A program made the position numbers and the translations under genes. A stretch of 64,000 bases of DNA from Artemisia argyi (Eukaryota; Streptophyta; Magnoliopsida; Asterales; Asteraceae): NCBI GenBank assembly GCA_030686995.1, contig CM060696.1, forward strand, positions 113,847,949 through 113,911,948, in the 5' to 3' direction. The notes beneath the pieces are model-generated. The model was not told where the DNA came from, searched no databases, and was given only the letters and a program-made list of their open reading frames with translations. Of this stretch, positions 33,784-46,024 are shown in pieces. Position 1 is the stretch's first letter. Each line of letters begins with the position of its first letter.

Positions 33784-36700
33784 TGTAACAATTCGCATTT
33801 TCAGGATAATTACTATTCCCGGAAAATTTCACTATTCACTTTTACTATTCATTTTTCCCGAAAAATTTTCCCAAAAGTTGATTTTTATTTGATATTCTCA
33901 AGTGATAAATCATTTCCATGGCAAATTAAATGTTTGACATTCGTCAGATCATTTTCGTGAAAGTTATTAAGGAATTACACGGGATTACACGTTTTAGGGT
34001 AAAACGTCATTCAGAAATTCTACGCACAACGAAATTCGACCGCGTTAAGTGACCCCGCATCAGAAAAATGTTTGACACACTCATGATTTATTTGAGAATT
34101 AATCGTGACTGAGAAAAACATGACCAAAGACTTCCCGGCAGGTCACCCAAGCCTGTACTACTCTCGCATAAGCACGCTTAACCGTATGGGCGATTAACCG
34201 TTAGACCAAAAAACGTTTTTCTAAGACGATTTGAGTTTTCAACTTACTAGAAAAAGTCAACATATTTTTTCCCTCCTCCATTGACAAAAAAAAATCATCC
34301 CTTGATGTTATAAGTCATTCCTTGATTTTTAGGCTTACGGTTTGATGTCTAAAAGACATTTAATACCAACCGACACTAGACTGAGCCCAGTCTAGACATT
34401 ATAGGTCATTTTAAATCATTTTTATCATATTAGAAAAGTAACATTTTACTTTTCTCAATTTTATGCAATATTCGTACGTTTTACGTATTACGCGTTTTAG
34501 ACCCGTGTTTCCAGTTTTTAGCAGGGTTTTACCACCCAAATGGAACCTACCACTCATTTTATATTTTATTATGGGACATATGGACATGTTTAACAATACT
34601 TTCAAGTTCCATTATTTTACGACACCCGGTTTTACGTTTTGAGGCTTAATCATTTACGATTGGCATTTCCCGGAGTCAAAACTAACCAAGTATCTTGGAT
34701 AATACCAAGAAAAGTCTAACCCTTGCTCTCCAAGCACTCCAAACCGCCACTAGGAGGGGGGATTCACACTATGTGGCTTCATCTCATGAATTTACCCCTA
34801 AATCAACACTTAATTACAACTTGGTCACCAAGTTGTAACACTTTCCTAGTAAGCTTCCTAACCTCCTCATTTGGACTATAAATACTCCCTCCCATCCCTT
34901 CTTTGTGCCGTGCACCTCCAACCCCCAAAACCCTTCCATCCTTTGCTCATTTCCTTCTAGTTTCATGCATGATTCAAGTGATTCTTCAAGGTAGAAACTC
35001 TAGTTAGGTTATCATTCACCAAAAATCTTCCAAACCCTAGAATACTTGGTGATTTCTCTTGAGTTTAAATCCACTCAATTCACCTCAACCTTCATCATCC
35101 ATCTTTCAAGATTACAAGGGTAGAAAGATTGCATGAAGTGAAGTGGGTTGAAGCAAGTCTATCAATGTCCTATCCTTACATGTTAACTTCCTTTCATCTT
35201 TGAAAGCCAAAAGTTGTGAGCCAAACCCTAACTTGATTCTTGTTAAATAATCATGTTCATGTTATTTACATGTTATTCTTGCTATATTATGTCTTGTAGT
35301 TATGTCCATGATGTATAAAAGTGAGCAAAACAAGTTATTGTTATTGATTGTTACAACAAGTTACTAAAACAAGTAAACTAGTGACTTTCTTGGTAAGACC
35401 TGATCAAAATGGTTAAAATATGATATTTGATCATTACATATTACAGTAGAGGACTTAACAAGGAAACCGTAGCAACTTGAACCACCCAAAACGAGTATAC
35501 GAGTCAAAAGTTACGCCCATTTGAAGTTACCAAAACTTTGCGGCAAACTGCCAAATACCATTCTGATCAAATTTGGGTTTTGAAAGTCCCACTTCTGGTC
35601 TGATTCATCAAAAAGTTAAAACACGAAAGTTGTCCGGAACGCCGTTTTCGTTCAAGAATAAAGAAGCTCGAGACCTAAAAACACTTTCCGAGTGATAAAA
35701 TTCTTCAAATTCTAAACAGCCCATTTTTAGGCGAAAGTCACAAGATTATGGTTATACTTTGAAAGGAACAAGAGGTCTTATAACCTATAATCAAGACCAC
35801 AACCATGGCTAGAGCCAAGGTTGTGTCTCATGACCTTGAAACAAGGACCAAAGGTCATGGCTAGGCCATGACGAAATGACCATACAAGCTTACCAAGGCA
35901 AATACATGAACTAGAGAAGTTGGCGATAACTTGAACATACAATTTGGATCTACTTCATCTAAAGGAACCATGAGATATTACAAGAAAAAATGGTCATACA
36001 AGACTTATGAAACTACCCCTAATAACAATCTTCATGTACTAATAAACTTTCCTAAGTTTATTCAAATATCGGACATGTAACTTTTCGGATCAAAACTTAT
36101 ATCTATATATTTCATCAACTACTACAATAGTAGGGAGCCTCATGTGAGGAGTTCATTATGTAAGCCGTCGAGTTGAGTTGTGGATTTACGAGTTAAAGTG
36201 TCCTGGCTCCTCGAACGCTTACTAACATGACTTCTGAATTATGTCGGCCTGAACGGTAGTAAACGATATACAAGACATACATGTTTCATGAATCATTTCT
36301 TTCAACGACTTACATTATACATCATACCACATCATGGACTAAATGCAAGATATATATATTGGCATGTTTATGTTTCCTTGGACATTATTCCAAATCTAAG
36401 TTACAACAATTATTCTAGGTTGCTCGTAGAAGTTCTTACGGCATATCCATCATTCTCATTATATATCATCCAACTCAAGGTGAGTTCATAGCCCCACTTT
36501 ACATTACTTAATTGTTTTACAAACCCTTGGGGGGAATACATGCTATTATTTTTCAACCGAGCACAATGTTTTTAAATTGTATGCTTGCCTGATTGTTTTA
36601 TTATCACTAAGTACCAGCCTTGCTAAACCGAGATCCCTTATTATGAACCATTTAATCACTAGCAATAGTGAGCGCAAATATTGTGAATAGGCCTATTGGG

Positions 36701-37337
36701 ATTGACGAATCCCGTTTGTATTGACTAAGTTCAAACAAATGCACTAATATTTGAGATTTAGGTATGTTAGCAAAGTACCTACCGGGATAAATCTGCCAAT
36801 CGATATTGGTACACGTTAACGTTTTGGTGTCATAAGCTTAGTGTATAATACATTTCATGGGCGTATAATAACGTAGCCTACCTGTTTTGTTTTCCAAACA
36901 TTGGTGTGAGTCTATAGCTCACACTACGATTATTGTGTTCAAACGATTTAACTACAAACACTACGATTATTGTGTTCAACGATTTACTACCAACACATTG
37001 TGTTCAAACATTAAACAAACTCTATGAATATCACTCAACCTTTGTGTTGACCTCTCAAGCATGTATTTCAGGTTCATGACGATCAAGGATGGCACGGAAG
37101 GGCACGGATACTCAAGAGGGCTATAAATTTTATTATCATTCAAAACTCATTTATTATACATTGTAAACATGGAACCAATTGGGACCTCAATTTTGTAACC
37201 TCTGATATTTATACAATTTGAATGATAAATCTCTTAAAACGACTCAATTGGAGTTCGTTTTCTATTATTGTGACTATTGTGCCGTCGAGTAACACCCAGT
37301 TTGAATTCCGCTGCATCCATGAATTGGGGGTGTTACA
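33784..37337 (+). repeat. 5' LTR of the non-autonomous element
   Basis: 3554 bp with terminal inverted repeat TGTAACA/TGTTACA. A TATA box (CTATAAATAC, 34876-34885) separates U3 from an R region starting with CTCCC/CCATCCC. It contains the 5S-like segment on the minus strand. Short open frames of 64-67 codons in it recur in the other LTR only through LTR identity. Confidence 0.93.
34129..34184 (-). ncRNA. 5S-rRNA-derived segment with pol III internal control region (5' LTR copy)
   Basis: On the minus strand the segment reads CGGTTAAGCGTGCTTATGCG, then AGAGTAGTAC, then GGGTGACCTGCCGGGAAGTC. By hand, 47 of 56 bases match the 3' half of plant 5S rRNA as I recall it. This covers A box, intermediate element and C box. 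The 5' half of the gene is missing or unrecognisable, so it is a derived fragment and not a functional rRNA gene. It runs antisense to the LTR. Confidence 0.8.
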
Positions 37338-37340
37338 GAT

Positions 37341-37352
37341 TGGTACCAGAGC
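37341..37352 (+). promoter_or_regulatory. Primer binding site of the non-autonomous element
   Basis: TGGTACCAGAGC lies three bases after the LTR end. It differs by one base from the initiator-Met site TGGTATCAGAGC. Confidence 0.85.
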
Positions 37353-37475
37353 CATGGTTATAGAGAAACGGGTCTAATTGAGACCTAAACTATAACTACA
37401 ACTACAAGCAAAACCATTTTTATAGCCTTCCGCTCTCCGTGTCTTCCATCCTCCAGACGATTATGGACTTAGTAA

Positions 37476-37760
37476 GCATGTTATGCTACACAAACATATT
37501 AGTATATTCATATATATACCCCTTTTGAGCATTTCCCTGTAGATATTTTATGCTACACAAACATAATTGCATATTAATATATGTACCCTAAACATAATTG
37601 AGCATTTCCCCGTAAGCATTTTATGCTACATGAACACATATAAGTATATTGATATATACACACTAAGCATTTTATGCTACATGAACACATATAAGTATAT
37701 TGATATATACACACTAGGCATTTTATGCTACATGAACATATTAGTATATTGATATATAAA
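37476..37760. repeat. Tandem repeat, unit about 50-56 bp, five degenerate copies
   Basis: Copies begin 'gcattttatgctacatgaac' and continue 'acatataagtatattgatata'. The two central copies are almost identical and the outer ones are diverged. Confidence 0.85.
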
Positions 37761-37882
37761 CTCGGTTTATTTTTAATCATTTATCTAAACAATGGACTAA
37801 ACATATCTGTGTATGCCTATTCTAAGGCATTTCGGCACAGCCACACTCTCCCAATCATGTTCCTACTCCAACATTATACGTC

Positions 37883-38250
37883 CAAGACATTGTAACTGAT
37901 TGCAATGGTCTCATTCACTTTTCAAGACATTGTGAGATACAATGGTCTCATTCACTTTTCAAGACATTGTGAGATACAATGGTCTCATTCATTTTCCAAG
38001 ACATTGTGAGATACAATGGTCTCATTCATTTTTCAAGACATTGTGAGATACAATGGCCTCATTCATTTTCCAAGACATTGTGAGATACAATGGTCTCATT
38101 CATTTTCCAAGACATTGTATGATACAATGGTCTTAATCATTTCTCAAATGTTTTGAGTCACACAATGACCTAACCTACTTCCCAGACATTGTGAATTGCA
38201 CAATGGTCTAACCTACTTCCGAGACATTGTGTGTTGTGCAAATGGTCTCT
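37883..38250. repeat. Tandem array, unit about 37 bp, each unit a small hairpin
   Basis: About ten copies of AAGACATTGT-gagat-ACAATGGTCT followed by a CATTCATTTTC-like spacer. CATTGT and ACAATG are complementary within each unit. The last three copies are diverged but mostly keep the arms, while the loop changes. Confidence 0.9.
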
Positions 38251-38578
38251 AGAATTATTCCATCACATCATTAATATCATTTCTTATGATATCAAAAACC
38301 CGTCACAATCTATCGATTTCAAAACAAGAAATATGAGATTTCTAAAGGACAAACTAATCCATCATCGACAAAAGCTGAACTTTCTCTACATTCATCAAAG
38401 TTTTCTTATGAAACCTTCATTATTAAAAGTTCGTGATCCTGGCCAAGTATGTTCTATTTTAGAACTACTTAAAACTTCCTTTCCATACGTATCTACCCTT
38501 ACTACCTTCTATGCAATGGAATATGAAAACATACGTTACAAGTCTTGTATGGACGGGACTTGCAACTTAAGGGTTTGA
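38231..38578 (+). other. Open frame of 115 codons, not recognised
   Basis: It overlaps the end of the hairpin array and runs 348 bases, with ordinary-looking composition but no domain or motif that I know. It lies in the interior of a non-autonomous element, where coding is not expected. Probably fortuitous. Confidence 0.2.
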
Positions 38579-39529
38579 CATCGCCTTTGTTTAGTGGACA
38601 GTTTCCCGAAAGCAACGGACATATCAAAAGTATACCTAGTTTAGGTATTTGAAAATTTTATCGAACCTTGGCTAAATATAGACTAGTCACCTATATTTAA
38701 CCTAGGGACAGTGGAATATAGTCTGACTAACTATATTTGACTTAGAATTTTCAAATACTGAGAGTAGTTGTACTAGGGTTATGTTTAGGTTGATTTCCTA
38801 CATGAACACGATAAACCACCAGAATACATTAAAACAATCTAGAGACACGATAGTGTCTTACCACTCAGCGAAATCTTAACACTTTATTTGTACTACCTAA
38901 CTTCATTCTTGAAAGTTTTCATTTATGAGATAATCCGAACTACTATCTTGGGATAGTTATCAATTATTCTCTTCATCCTGTAGAAGTACTATCCTGTTTA
39001 GATCCTAAGGATACCATTCCATCATAAACTTTTAAAATCTCTTAAGATTTTTAAAACAAACTCAACATCTATACCTAAGGGTATTAATGTTAAGCATACA
39101 CTACACACTTTTGTTCATCAACATATCATAACATTATCTTCACAACCGTTGGAACCACAAGCTCATTAACAGATTTTGATGCACTTTTAAAGCTCAAATC
39201 ATCCTTAGTTACACCACAAGCACCCTTATCAGCTTTACAAGATTGAATATTCATCTTGTACTTTTGGAACACCAGTATCATCTCGTAATACACTACCTTG
39301 TAACTCACCGGCTAAGTATGAATGTTGGGTTGGGAATTCTTAAGTAGGATGATTTGTAATTATTTGAATGGATTGGGATGCCTTTTCATTTAAATAAAGA
39401 AATTGTAAATCACCGAACCATAAGTTTATATTCCTCTATTTACATTGTTTGGGATGCCTCTCTATGTAAATAAAGAATTATAAACAAGTGGGCTTATTTG
39501 TATCCAAAATAACATAAGTATGAAGTCAA

Positions 39530-39668
39530 CCTACATTACATTGCTCGGGTATGGCTTGATACCTACATTACATTGCTCGGGTATGGCTTGATACCTACAT
39601 TACATTGCTCGGGTATGGCATGATACCTACATTACATTGCTCGGGTATGACATGATACCTACATTATA
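39530..39668. repeat. Tandem repeat, 32 bp unit, four copies plus a part
   Basis: The unit is CCTACATTACATTGCTCGGG followed by TATGGCTTGATA. Copies start at 39530, 39562, 39594, 39626 and (partial) 39658, nearly identical. Confidence 0.92.
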
Positions 39669-39752
39669 TTCGCCACAAGAAATCCTATCTTTTCACCGAC
39701 ATCACTTCAAACCATGACATAAACACTAGGTACAACAACCGATTACCTACTA

Positions 39753-40045
39753 TTCTATGATTGCAACTACTATCCCAATTTCCATTGATATTCCACTACT
39801 ATATCAATTTCCATTTATTGGATTCCTATGTAAATTGCTATTGTTGTTCAACTGTTATATCAATTGCTATTGATACTTGACAACTATATCAATTTCCATT
39901 TTGATATTTAACTATATCAATTTCTGTACAACTACTATATCCATTTCTATTAATAATCGACTGCTATATCAATTTTCTTTGATATTCGACTATTATATGG
40001 ATCTCTACTGATATTCAACCATTTTATCAATCTCTATTGACACAC
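39753..40045. repeat. Degenerate repeats of 'ctatatcaatttccattgatattc'
   Basis: Around ten diverged copies of about 25-30 bases, rich in CTATATCAATTTC and TTGATATTC(A/G)AC. Confidence 0.7.
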
Positions 40046-40157
40046 CATATTCTGAGACAAATCAAACTACATCACTAGTAATTCCAGACTTTGGTCCTCA
40101 TAAGTAACCACACATCTTTATCGACACCACTCCAACATATGACACACAAAGAACTTC

Positions 40158-40187
40158 GGGACGAAGTTCCCCGTAAGGGGTAGAGAC
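40158..40187 (+). promoter_or_regulatory. Polypurine-tract region before the 3' LTR
   Basis: GGGACGAAGTTCCCCGTAAG and then GGGTAGAGAC directly abut the LTR. The arrangement resembles the Tekay-type GGGGACGAAATTCC plus purine tract. Confidence 0.65.
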
Positions 40188-43100
40188 TGTAACAATTCGC
40201 ATTTTCAGGATAATTACTATTCCCGGAAAATTTCACTATTCACTTTTACTATTCATTTTTCCCGAAAAATTTTCCCGAAAGTTGATTTTTATTTGATATT
40301 CTCAAGTGATAAATCATTTCCATGGCAAATTAAATGTTTGACATTCGTCAGATCATTTTCGTGAAAGTTATTAAGGAATTACACGGGATTACACGTTTTA
40401 GGGTAAAACGTCATTCAGAAATTCTACACACAACGAAATTCGACCGTGTTAAGTGACCCCGCATCAGAAAAATGTTTGACACACTCATGATTTATTTGAG
40501 AATTAATCGTGACTGAGAAAAACATGACCAAAGACTTCCCGGCAGGTCACCCAAGCCTGTACTACTCTCGCATAAGCACGCTTAACCGTATGGGCGATTA
40601 ACCGTTAGACCAAAAAACGTTTTTCTAAGACGATTTGAGTTTTCAACTTACTAGAAAAAGTCAACATATTTTTTCCCTCCTCCATTGACAAAAAAAAATC
40701 ATCCCTTGATGTTATAAGTCATTCCTTGATTTTTAGGCTTACGGTTTGATGTCTAAAAGACATTTAATACCAACCGACACTAGACTGAGCCCAGTCTAGA
40801 CATTATAGGTCATTTTAAATCATTTTTATCACATTAGAAAAGTAACATTTTACTTTTCTCAATTTTATGCAATATTCGTACGTTTTACGTATTACGCGTT
40901 TTAGACCCGTGTTTCCAGTTTTTAGCAGGGTTTTACCACCCAAATGGAACCTACCACTCATTTTATATTTTATTATGGGACATATGGACATGTTTAACAA
41001 TACTTTCAAGTTCCATTATTTTACGACACCCGGTTTTACGTTTTGAGGCTTAATCATTTACGATTGGCATTTCCCGGAGTCAAAACTAACCAAGTATCTT
41101 GGATAATACCAAGAAAAGTCTAACCCTTGCTCTCCAAGCACTCCAAACCGCCACTAGGAGGGGGGATTCACACTATGTGGCTTCATCTCATGAATTTACC
41201 CCTAAATCAACACTTAATTACAACTTGGTCACCAAGTTGTAACACTTTCCTAGTAAGCTTCCTAACCTCCTCATTTGGACTATAAATACTCCCTCCCATC
41301 CCTTCTTTGTGCCGTGCACCTCCAACCCCCAAAACCCTTCCATCCTTTGCTCATTTCCTTCTAGTTTCATGCATGATTCAAGTGATTCTTCAAGGTAGAA
41401 ACTCTAGTTAGGTTATCATTCACCAAAAATCTTCCAAACCCTAGAATACTTGGTGATTTCTCTTGAGTTTAAATCCACTCAATTCACCTCAACCTTCATC
41501 ATCCATCTTTCAAGATTACAAGGGTAGAAAGATTGCATGAAGTGAAGTGGGTTGAAGCAAGTCTATCAATGTCCTATCCTTACATGTTAACTTCCTTTCA
41601 TCTTTGAAAGCCAAAAGTTGTGAGCCAAACCCTAACTTGATTCTTGTTAAATAATCATGTTCATGTTATTTACATGTTATTCTTGCTATATTATGTCTTG
41701 TAGTTATGTCCATGATGTATAAAAGTGAGCAAAACAAGTTATTGTTATTGATTGTTACAACAAGTTACTAAAACAAGTAAACTAGTGACTTTCTTGGTAA
41801 GACCTGATCAAAATGGTTAAAATATGATATTTGATCATTACATATTACAGTAGAGGACTTAACAAGGAAACCGTAGCAACTTGAACCACCCAAAACGAGT
41901 ATACGAGTCAAAAGTTACGCCCATTTGAAGTTACCAAAACTTTGCGGCAAACTGCCAAATACCATTCTGATCAAATTTGGGTTTTGAAAGTCCCACTTCT
42001 GGTCCGATTCATCAAAAAGTTAAAACACGAAAGTTGTCCGGAACGCCGTTTTCGTTCAGGTACAAAGAAGCTCGAGACCTAAAAACACTTTCCGAGTGAT
42101 AAAATTCTTCAAATTCTAAACAGCCCATTTTTAGGCGAAAGTCACAAGATTATGGTTATACTTTGAAAGGAACAAGAGGTCTTATGACCTATAATCAAGA
42201 CCACAACCATGGCTAGAGCCAAGGTTGTGTCTCATGACCTTGAAACAAGGACCAAAGGTCATGGCTAGGCCATGACGAAATGACCATACAAGCTTACCAA
42301 GGCAAATACATGAACTAGAGAAGTTGGCGATAACTTGAACATACAATTTGGATCTACTTCATCTAAAGGAACCATGAGATATTACAAGAGAAAATGATCA
42401 TACAAGACTTATGAAACTACCCCTAATAACAATCTTCATGTACTAATAAACTTTCCTAAGTTTATTCAAATATCGGACATGTAACTTTTCGGATCAAAAC
42501 TTATATCTATATATTTCATCAACTACTACAATAGTAGGGAGCCTCATGTGAGGAGTTCATTATGTAAGCCGTCGAGTTGAGTTGTGGATTTACGAGTTAA
42601 AGTGTCCTGGCTCCTCGAACGCTTACTAACATGACTTCTGAATTATGTCGGCCCGAACGGTAGTAAACGATATACAAGACATACATGTTTCATGAATCAT
42701 TTCTTTCAACGACTTACATTATACATCATACCACATCATGGACTAAATGCAAGATATATATATTGGCATGTTTATGTTTCCTTGGACATTATTCCAAACC
42801 TAAGTTACAACAATTATTCTAGGTTGCTCGTAGAAGTTCTTACGGCATATCCATCATTCTCATTATACATCATCCAACTCAAGGTGAGTTCATAGCCCCA
42901 CTTTACATTACTTAATTGTTTTACAAACCCTTGGGGGGAATACATGCTATTATTTTTCAACCGAGCACAATGTTTTTAAATTGTATGCTTGCCTGATTGT
43001 TTTATTATCACTAAGTACCAGCCTTGCTAAACCGAGATCCCTTATTATGAACCATTTAATCACTAGCAATAGTGAGCGCAAATATTGTGAATAGGCCTAT

Positions 43101-43741
43101 TGGGATTGACGAATCCCGTTTGTATTGATTAAGTTCAAACAAATGCACTAATATTTGAGATTTAGGTATGTTAGCAAAGTACCTACCGGGATAAATCTGC
43201 CAATCGATATTGGTACACGTTAACGTTTTGGTGTCATAAGCTTAGTGTATAATACATTTCATGGGCGTATAATAACGTAGCCTACCTGTTTTGTTTTCCA
43301 AACATTGGTGTGAGTCTATAGCTCACACTACGATTATTGTGTTCAAACGATTTAACTACAAACACTACGATTATTGTGTTCAACGATTTACTACCAACAC
43401 ATTGTGTTCAAACATTAAACAAACTCTATGAATATCACTCAACCTTTGTGTTGACCTCTCAAGCATGTATTTCAGGTTCATGACGATCAAGGATGGCACG
43501 GAAGGGCACGGATACTCAAGAGGGCTATAAATTTTATTATCATTCAAAACTCATTTATTATACATTGTAAACATGGAACCAATTGGGACCTCAATTTTGT
43601 AACCTCTGATATTTATACAATTTGAATGATAAATCTCTTAAAACGACTCAATTGGAGTTCGTTTTCTATTATTGTGACTATTGTGCCGTCGAGTAACACC
43701 CAGTTCGAATTCCGCTGCAACCATGAATTGGGGGTGTTACA
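40188..43741 (+). repeat. 3' LTR of the non-autonomous element
   Basis: 3554 bp, the same length as the 5' LTR. The copies differ at few sites (for example GCACAACG/ACACAACG near 34023/40427 and GGCCTGAACG/GGCCCGAACG near 36245/42649). Confidence 0.93.
40533..40588 (-). ncRNA. 5S-rRNA-derived segment (3' LTR copy)
   Basis: Identical to 34129-34184, at the same offset within the other LTR. It carries the same A box, intermediate element and C box on the antisense strand. Confidence 0.8.
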
Positions 43742-44329
43742 ATTCCAGGAAACGAACCTTGCTAAATAAGGCAAGCTAGTTTAGCACGAGAAGGACGTAT
43801 TGATCTTGTGTTTGTAGTGCACAAATTAAGAAGCCGAGTAACTTAAAAGATTTGAAGCCAGGGATTTCAAATCAGAAACACACAACTACATCGCGGTTCC
43901 AGAGAGGCTTGTCCTGAAGTTCTCAAGGACTTAGGAGAATCAGTAACAAGGAGTCACAGTTCTAATTTGTGAAGTAATTCCAATCTATCAAATCCCATAG
44001 AATGAAGTGCATCGTTGAACACTAAGTAAAGTGAGTCATGATTCAGCTAAGTCTATTGTCCAGTAAGACTGAATCGATGAGATCAATACTCTCTTAGGTT
44101 CATTAATAGTAAGATAATGGCAATCAAGGAGATTGAAAGTGAGGCTCAGGTTTTCCTGAAGAGAATCATCAAAAAATTTAACAGGTAGTGATAAACTCCT
44201 AAACACTTTCTGATACAAGCTAAATCAATTGCTTGGGAATCGAGGTAATGTCAATGACTCGTGAAAATTGTACGAGACATTACGAGTAGATCCTACTTAA
44301 CGTATTTTGAATCCATGAATGGAAGATGT
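43742..44329. other. Continuation of the copia-like remnant, not resolved
   Basis: Sequence between the non-autonomous element and the 3' LTR of the Tat element. No recognised domain. Probably the other side of the copia-like interior. Confidence 0.4.
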
Positions 44330-44815
44330 TGATACAAAAGTTGGGCATTCCTTGTTTGGGTTCCTGTTATCGTATCAATTAGATATTAATGCTTGAGACC
44401 TGCGCACTAAGAAAGCAAACAACACCATTAGGCTTATCGTGGGATTGTCTCCCACGATTATCCTCCGGCATGAGAGTAAGTAATCGGTTTTAGGGTTATA
44501 GTGAAGAGTTAGGGTTTTTAGATGATATCTCAATGAGAGCCGTGATATTCTTTATATAGACACGAAATCCTTGTTGGTTTCGTGCTCCTTACTCTTCGGC
44601 GTATCTCGCCTTATCCGGTCTATTGATCTTTATCCCATAAATAAAAGAACCTTATTAAGACCATAAATAATATATTTGAGTTTGGGCTTTTGTGAGCCCA
44701 AATCGTTATTATGGTAGCCCAAATCATTATTATGATAGCCCACGCGTGATGGGCTTGGGCATTAGTAGTGTCCATTGGTCGGGTTCGTGACCCGAGTGCA
44801 GACTATATGTCATCA
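44330..44815 (-). repeat. 3' LTR of the Tat element
   Basis: In element orientation it starts TGATGACATATAG right after a purine tract and ends CTTTTGTATCA. A TATATAAAG box (minus strand, near 44555) fits the U3/R border, followed by 'aaccctaa' phrases. About 486 bp. The outer end is inferred from the TATCA terminus, without a second copy for comparison. Confidence 0.6.
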
Positions 44816-44827
44816 TGTCCCCCGAGT
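44816..44827 (-). promoter_or_regulatory. Polypurine tract of the Tat element
   Basis: On the minus strand GACTCGGGGGACA directly precedes the LTR start TGATGACA. Confidence 0.65.
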
Positions 44828-45070
44828 CTAGTATGCGCAGGGTGCAACCGCGTATGCTAGATTAACAACGATAGCGGAAAGCGTGGCGGGGAAGCTTCAA
44901 GTATTTCCCACCAAAAAGAGATATACGGTGTATCTAGTCCAAATGAGTCCCAAGTATTCCTCGGAAATCGTGAGGAGGTGGGTGAAAAAGTGTTGTACCT
45001 GTTGATCTCCCAGCCACACGATTAGAGGTAGTGGGATCCACATGGCAAGCATCCGAGACCGTGGGTAACC

Positions 45071-45080
45071 CTATATAAAG
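45071..45080 (+). promoter_or_regulatory. TATA box for the antisense gene
   Basis: CTATATAAAG is about 150 bases upstream of the ATG at 45228, on the strand opposite to gag-pol. Confidence 0.55.
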
Positions 45081-45948
45081 GGTATCCCCCTTTTCACTGT
45101 GATCATCACAGTAACAATTGCATTTCCTCCATTGTTAAAAAATCTTCAAATACCCGTCAAGAAATCAACATTATACTAAGGTAATAGCGCATGCGCATCT
45201 TGACACCATCAAAAAATTTTATAAAAAATGGTTATCCAGTTATCTGATTTTGCCTCCAATATAACCGAGGATGAACTCCGTCAGTTCACCTCGGATTACT
45301 ATATTCCCCTCCCGTTGCATCCGGTAGTACCGGTGGCAACAGCATCTATTGCTGACTTCCCTGAGGGAAAGGTAGGGGTATACACGCGCTTTTTCAAATT
45401 TGTGAATCAGCGCGTGCCCATTTCATTATTCTTGTGCGATGTACTCAATTACTATCGCCTTCACATATCTCAGCTGCACTGTATGGGCGCAGCGAAGATA
45501 ACCAATTTTGAGGTAAACTGTCGTTTGCTGGCCATCAACCCTACTATTACTCTCTTCAGCGCGTTTTATCACACAACGTGGTCAAACGGGTGGGTATCCT
45601 TTTCCAAGCGCGCAGGGCGCCTTCAGTGTTATACGGAAAAGCTAGACGCACTCAGGAATTGGAGGGAGAAGTTTTTCTGGGTTGATGATAAATGTTCCCT
45701 TGGACCTTTGAGTTCTATACCCAGGGGATGCTACCAAAGGTTGAACGCCTAAACCCCAGAACGTACAACGCAGATGACGCGGAGACAATAAATGTCAAAC
45801 GCATCCCCATTAACTCCTACCCAGAGGAGGTTTTGGTGTATATGGGGATCAGCCGCAACTATTTCCAAGGCGCTGACAAGGTGCCAACTTTTCTGGATGA
45901 GGATAACCGGGGTGGGTGCTTGTCCGTCCTTTCCTTCGCATCTGTAGT

Positions 45949-46024
45949 GTAAGCGTTCTCTTTTATTATATCCTTATGTAACTCCGTTTTGTTTGTTGTT
46001 TGTTGTTTGTTGCTTGTTGCGCAG
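45949..46024 (+). other. Probable intron 1 of the antisense gene
   Basis: It starts GTAAGC, carries a T-rich tract with repeated TTTGTTG, and ends TTGCGCAG. With these borders the phase is off by one. A GTGTAAGC donor at 45947 combined with GCAGAG at 46026 would keep it. Confidence 0.5.

Larger units (their letters stand above)
33784..43741 (+). mobile_element. Young non-autonomous LTR retrotransposon, about 10 kb
   Basis: Two LTRs of exactly 3554 bp (33784-37337, 40188-43741) differ at roughly 16-20 positions by eye, mostly transitions. They begin TGTAACAATTCGC and end GGGGGTGTTACA. A primer site (37341-37352) and a purine-rich tract before the 3' LTR set the orientation. The 2850 bp interior has no recognisable coding domain, only tandem arrays. 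Flanks ATTAC (33779-33783) and ATTCC (43742-43746) are a target duplication with one mismatch. The size and ends suggest a LARD-type element using a Tekay-like helper. It lies inside the copia-like remnant. Confidence 0.9.

Noticed and set aside
34129..34205. tRNA gene on the minus strand
   Set aside because: The segment has 5S-type boxes and not a tRNA cloverleaf; no A/B box pair with tRNA spacing.
34411..36491. 64- and 67-codon frames repeated in both LTRs of the non-autonomous element (34411-34605, 36288-36491 and their partners at 40815 and 42692)
   Set aside because: Shared by LTR identity. Composition is that of AT-rich non-coding DNA and no motif is visible.
37476..39668. CRISPR-like array
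   Set aside because: Repeats are contiguous tandem units without unique spacers, in a plant retroelement interior.
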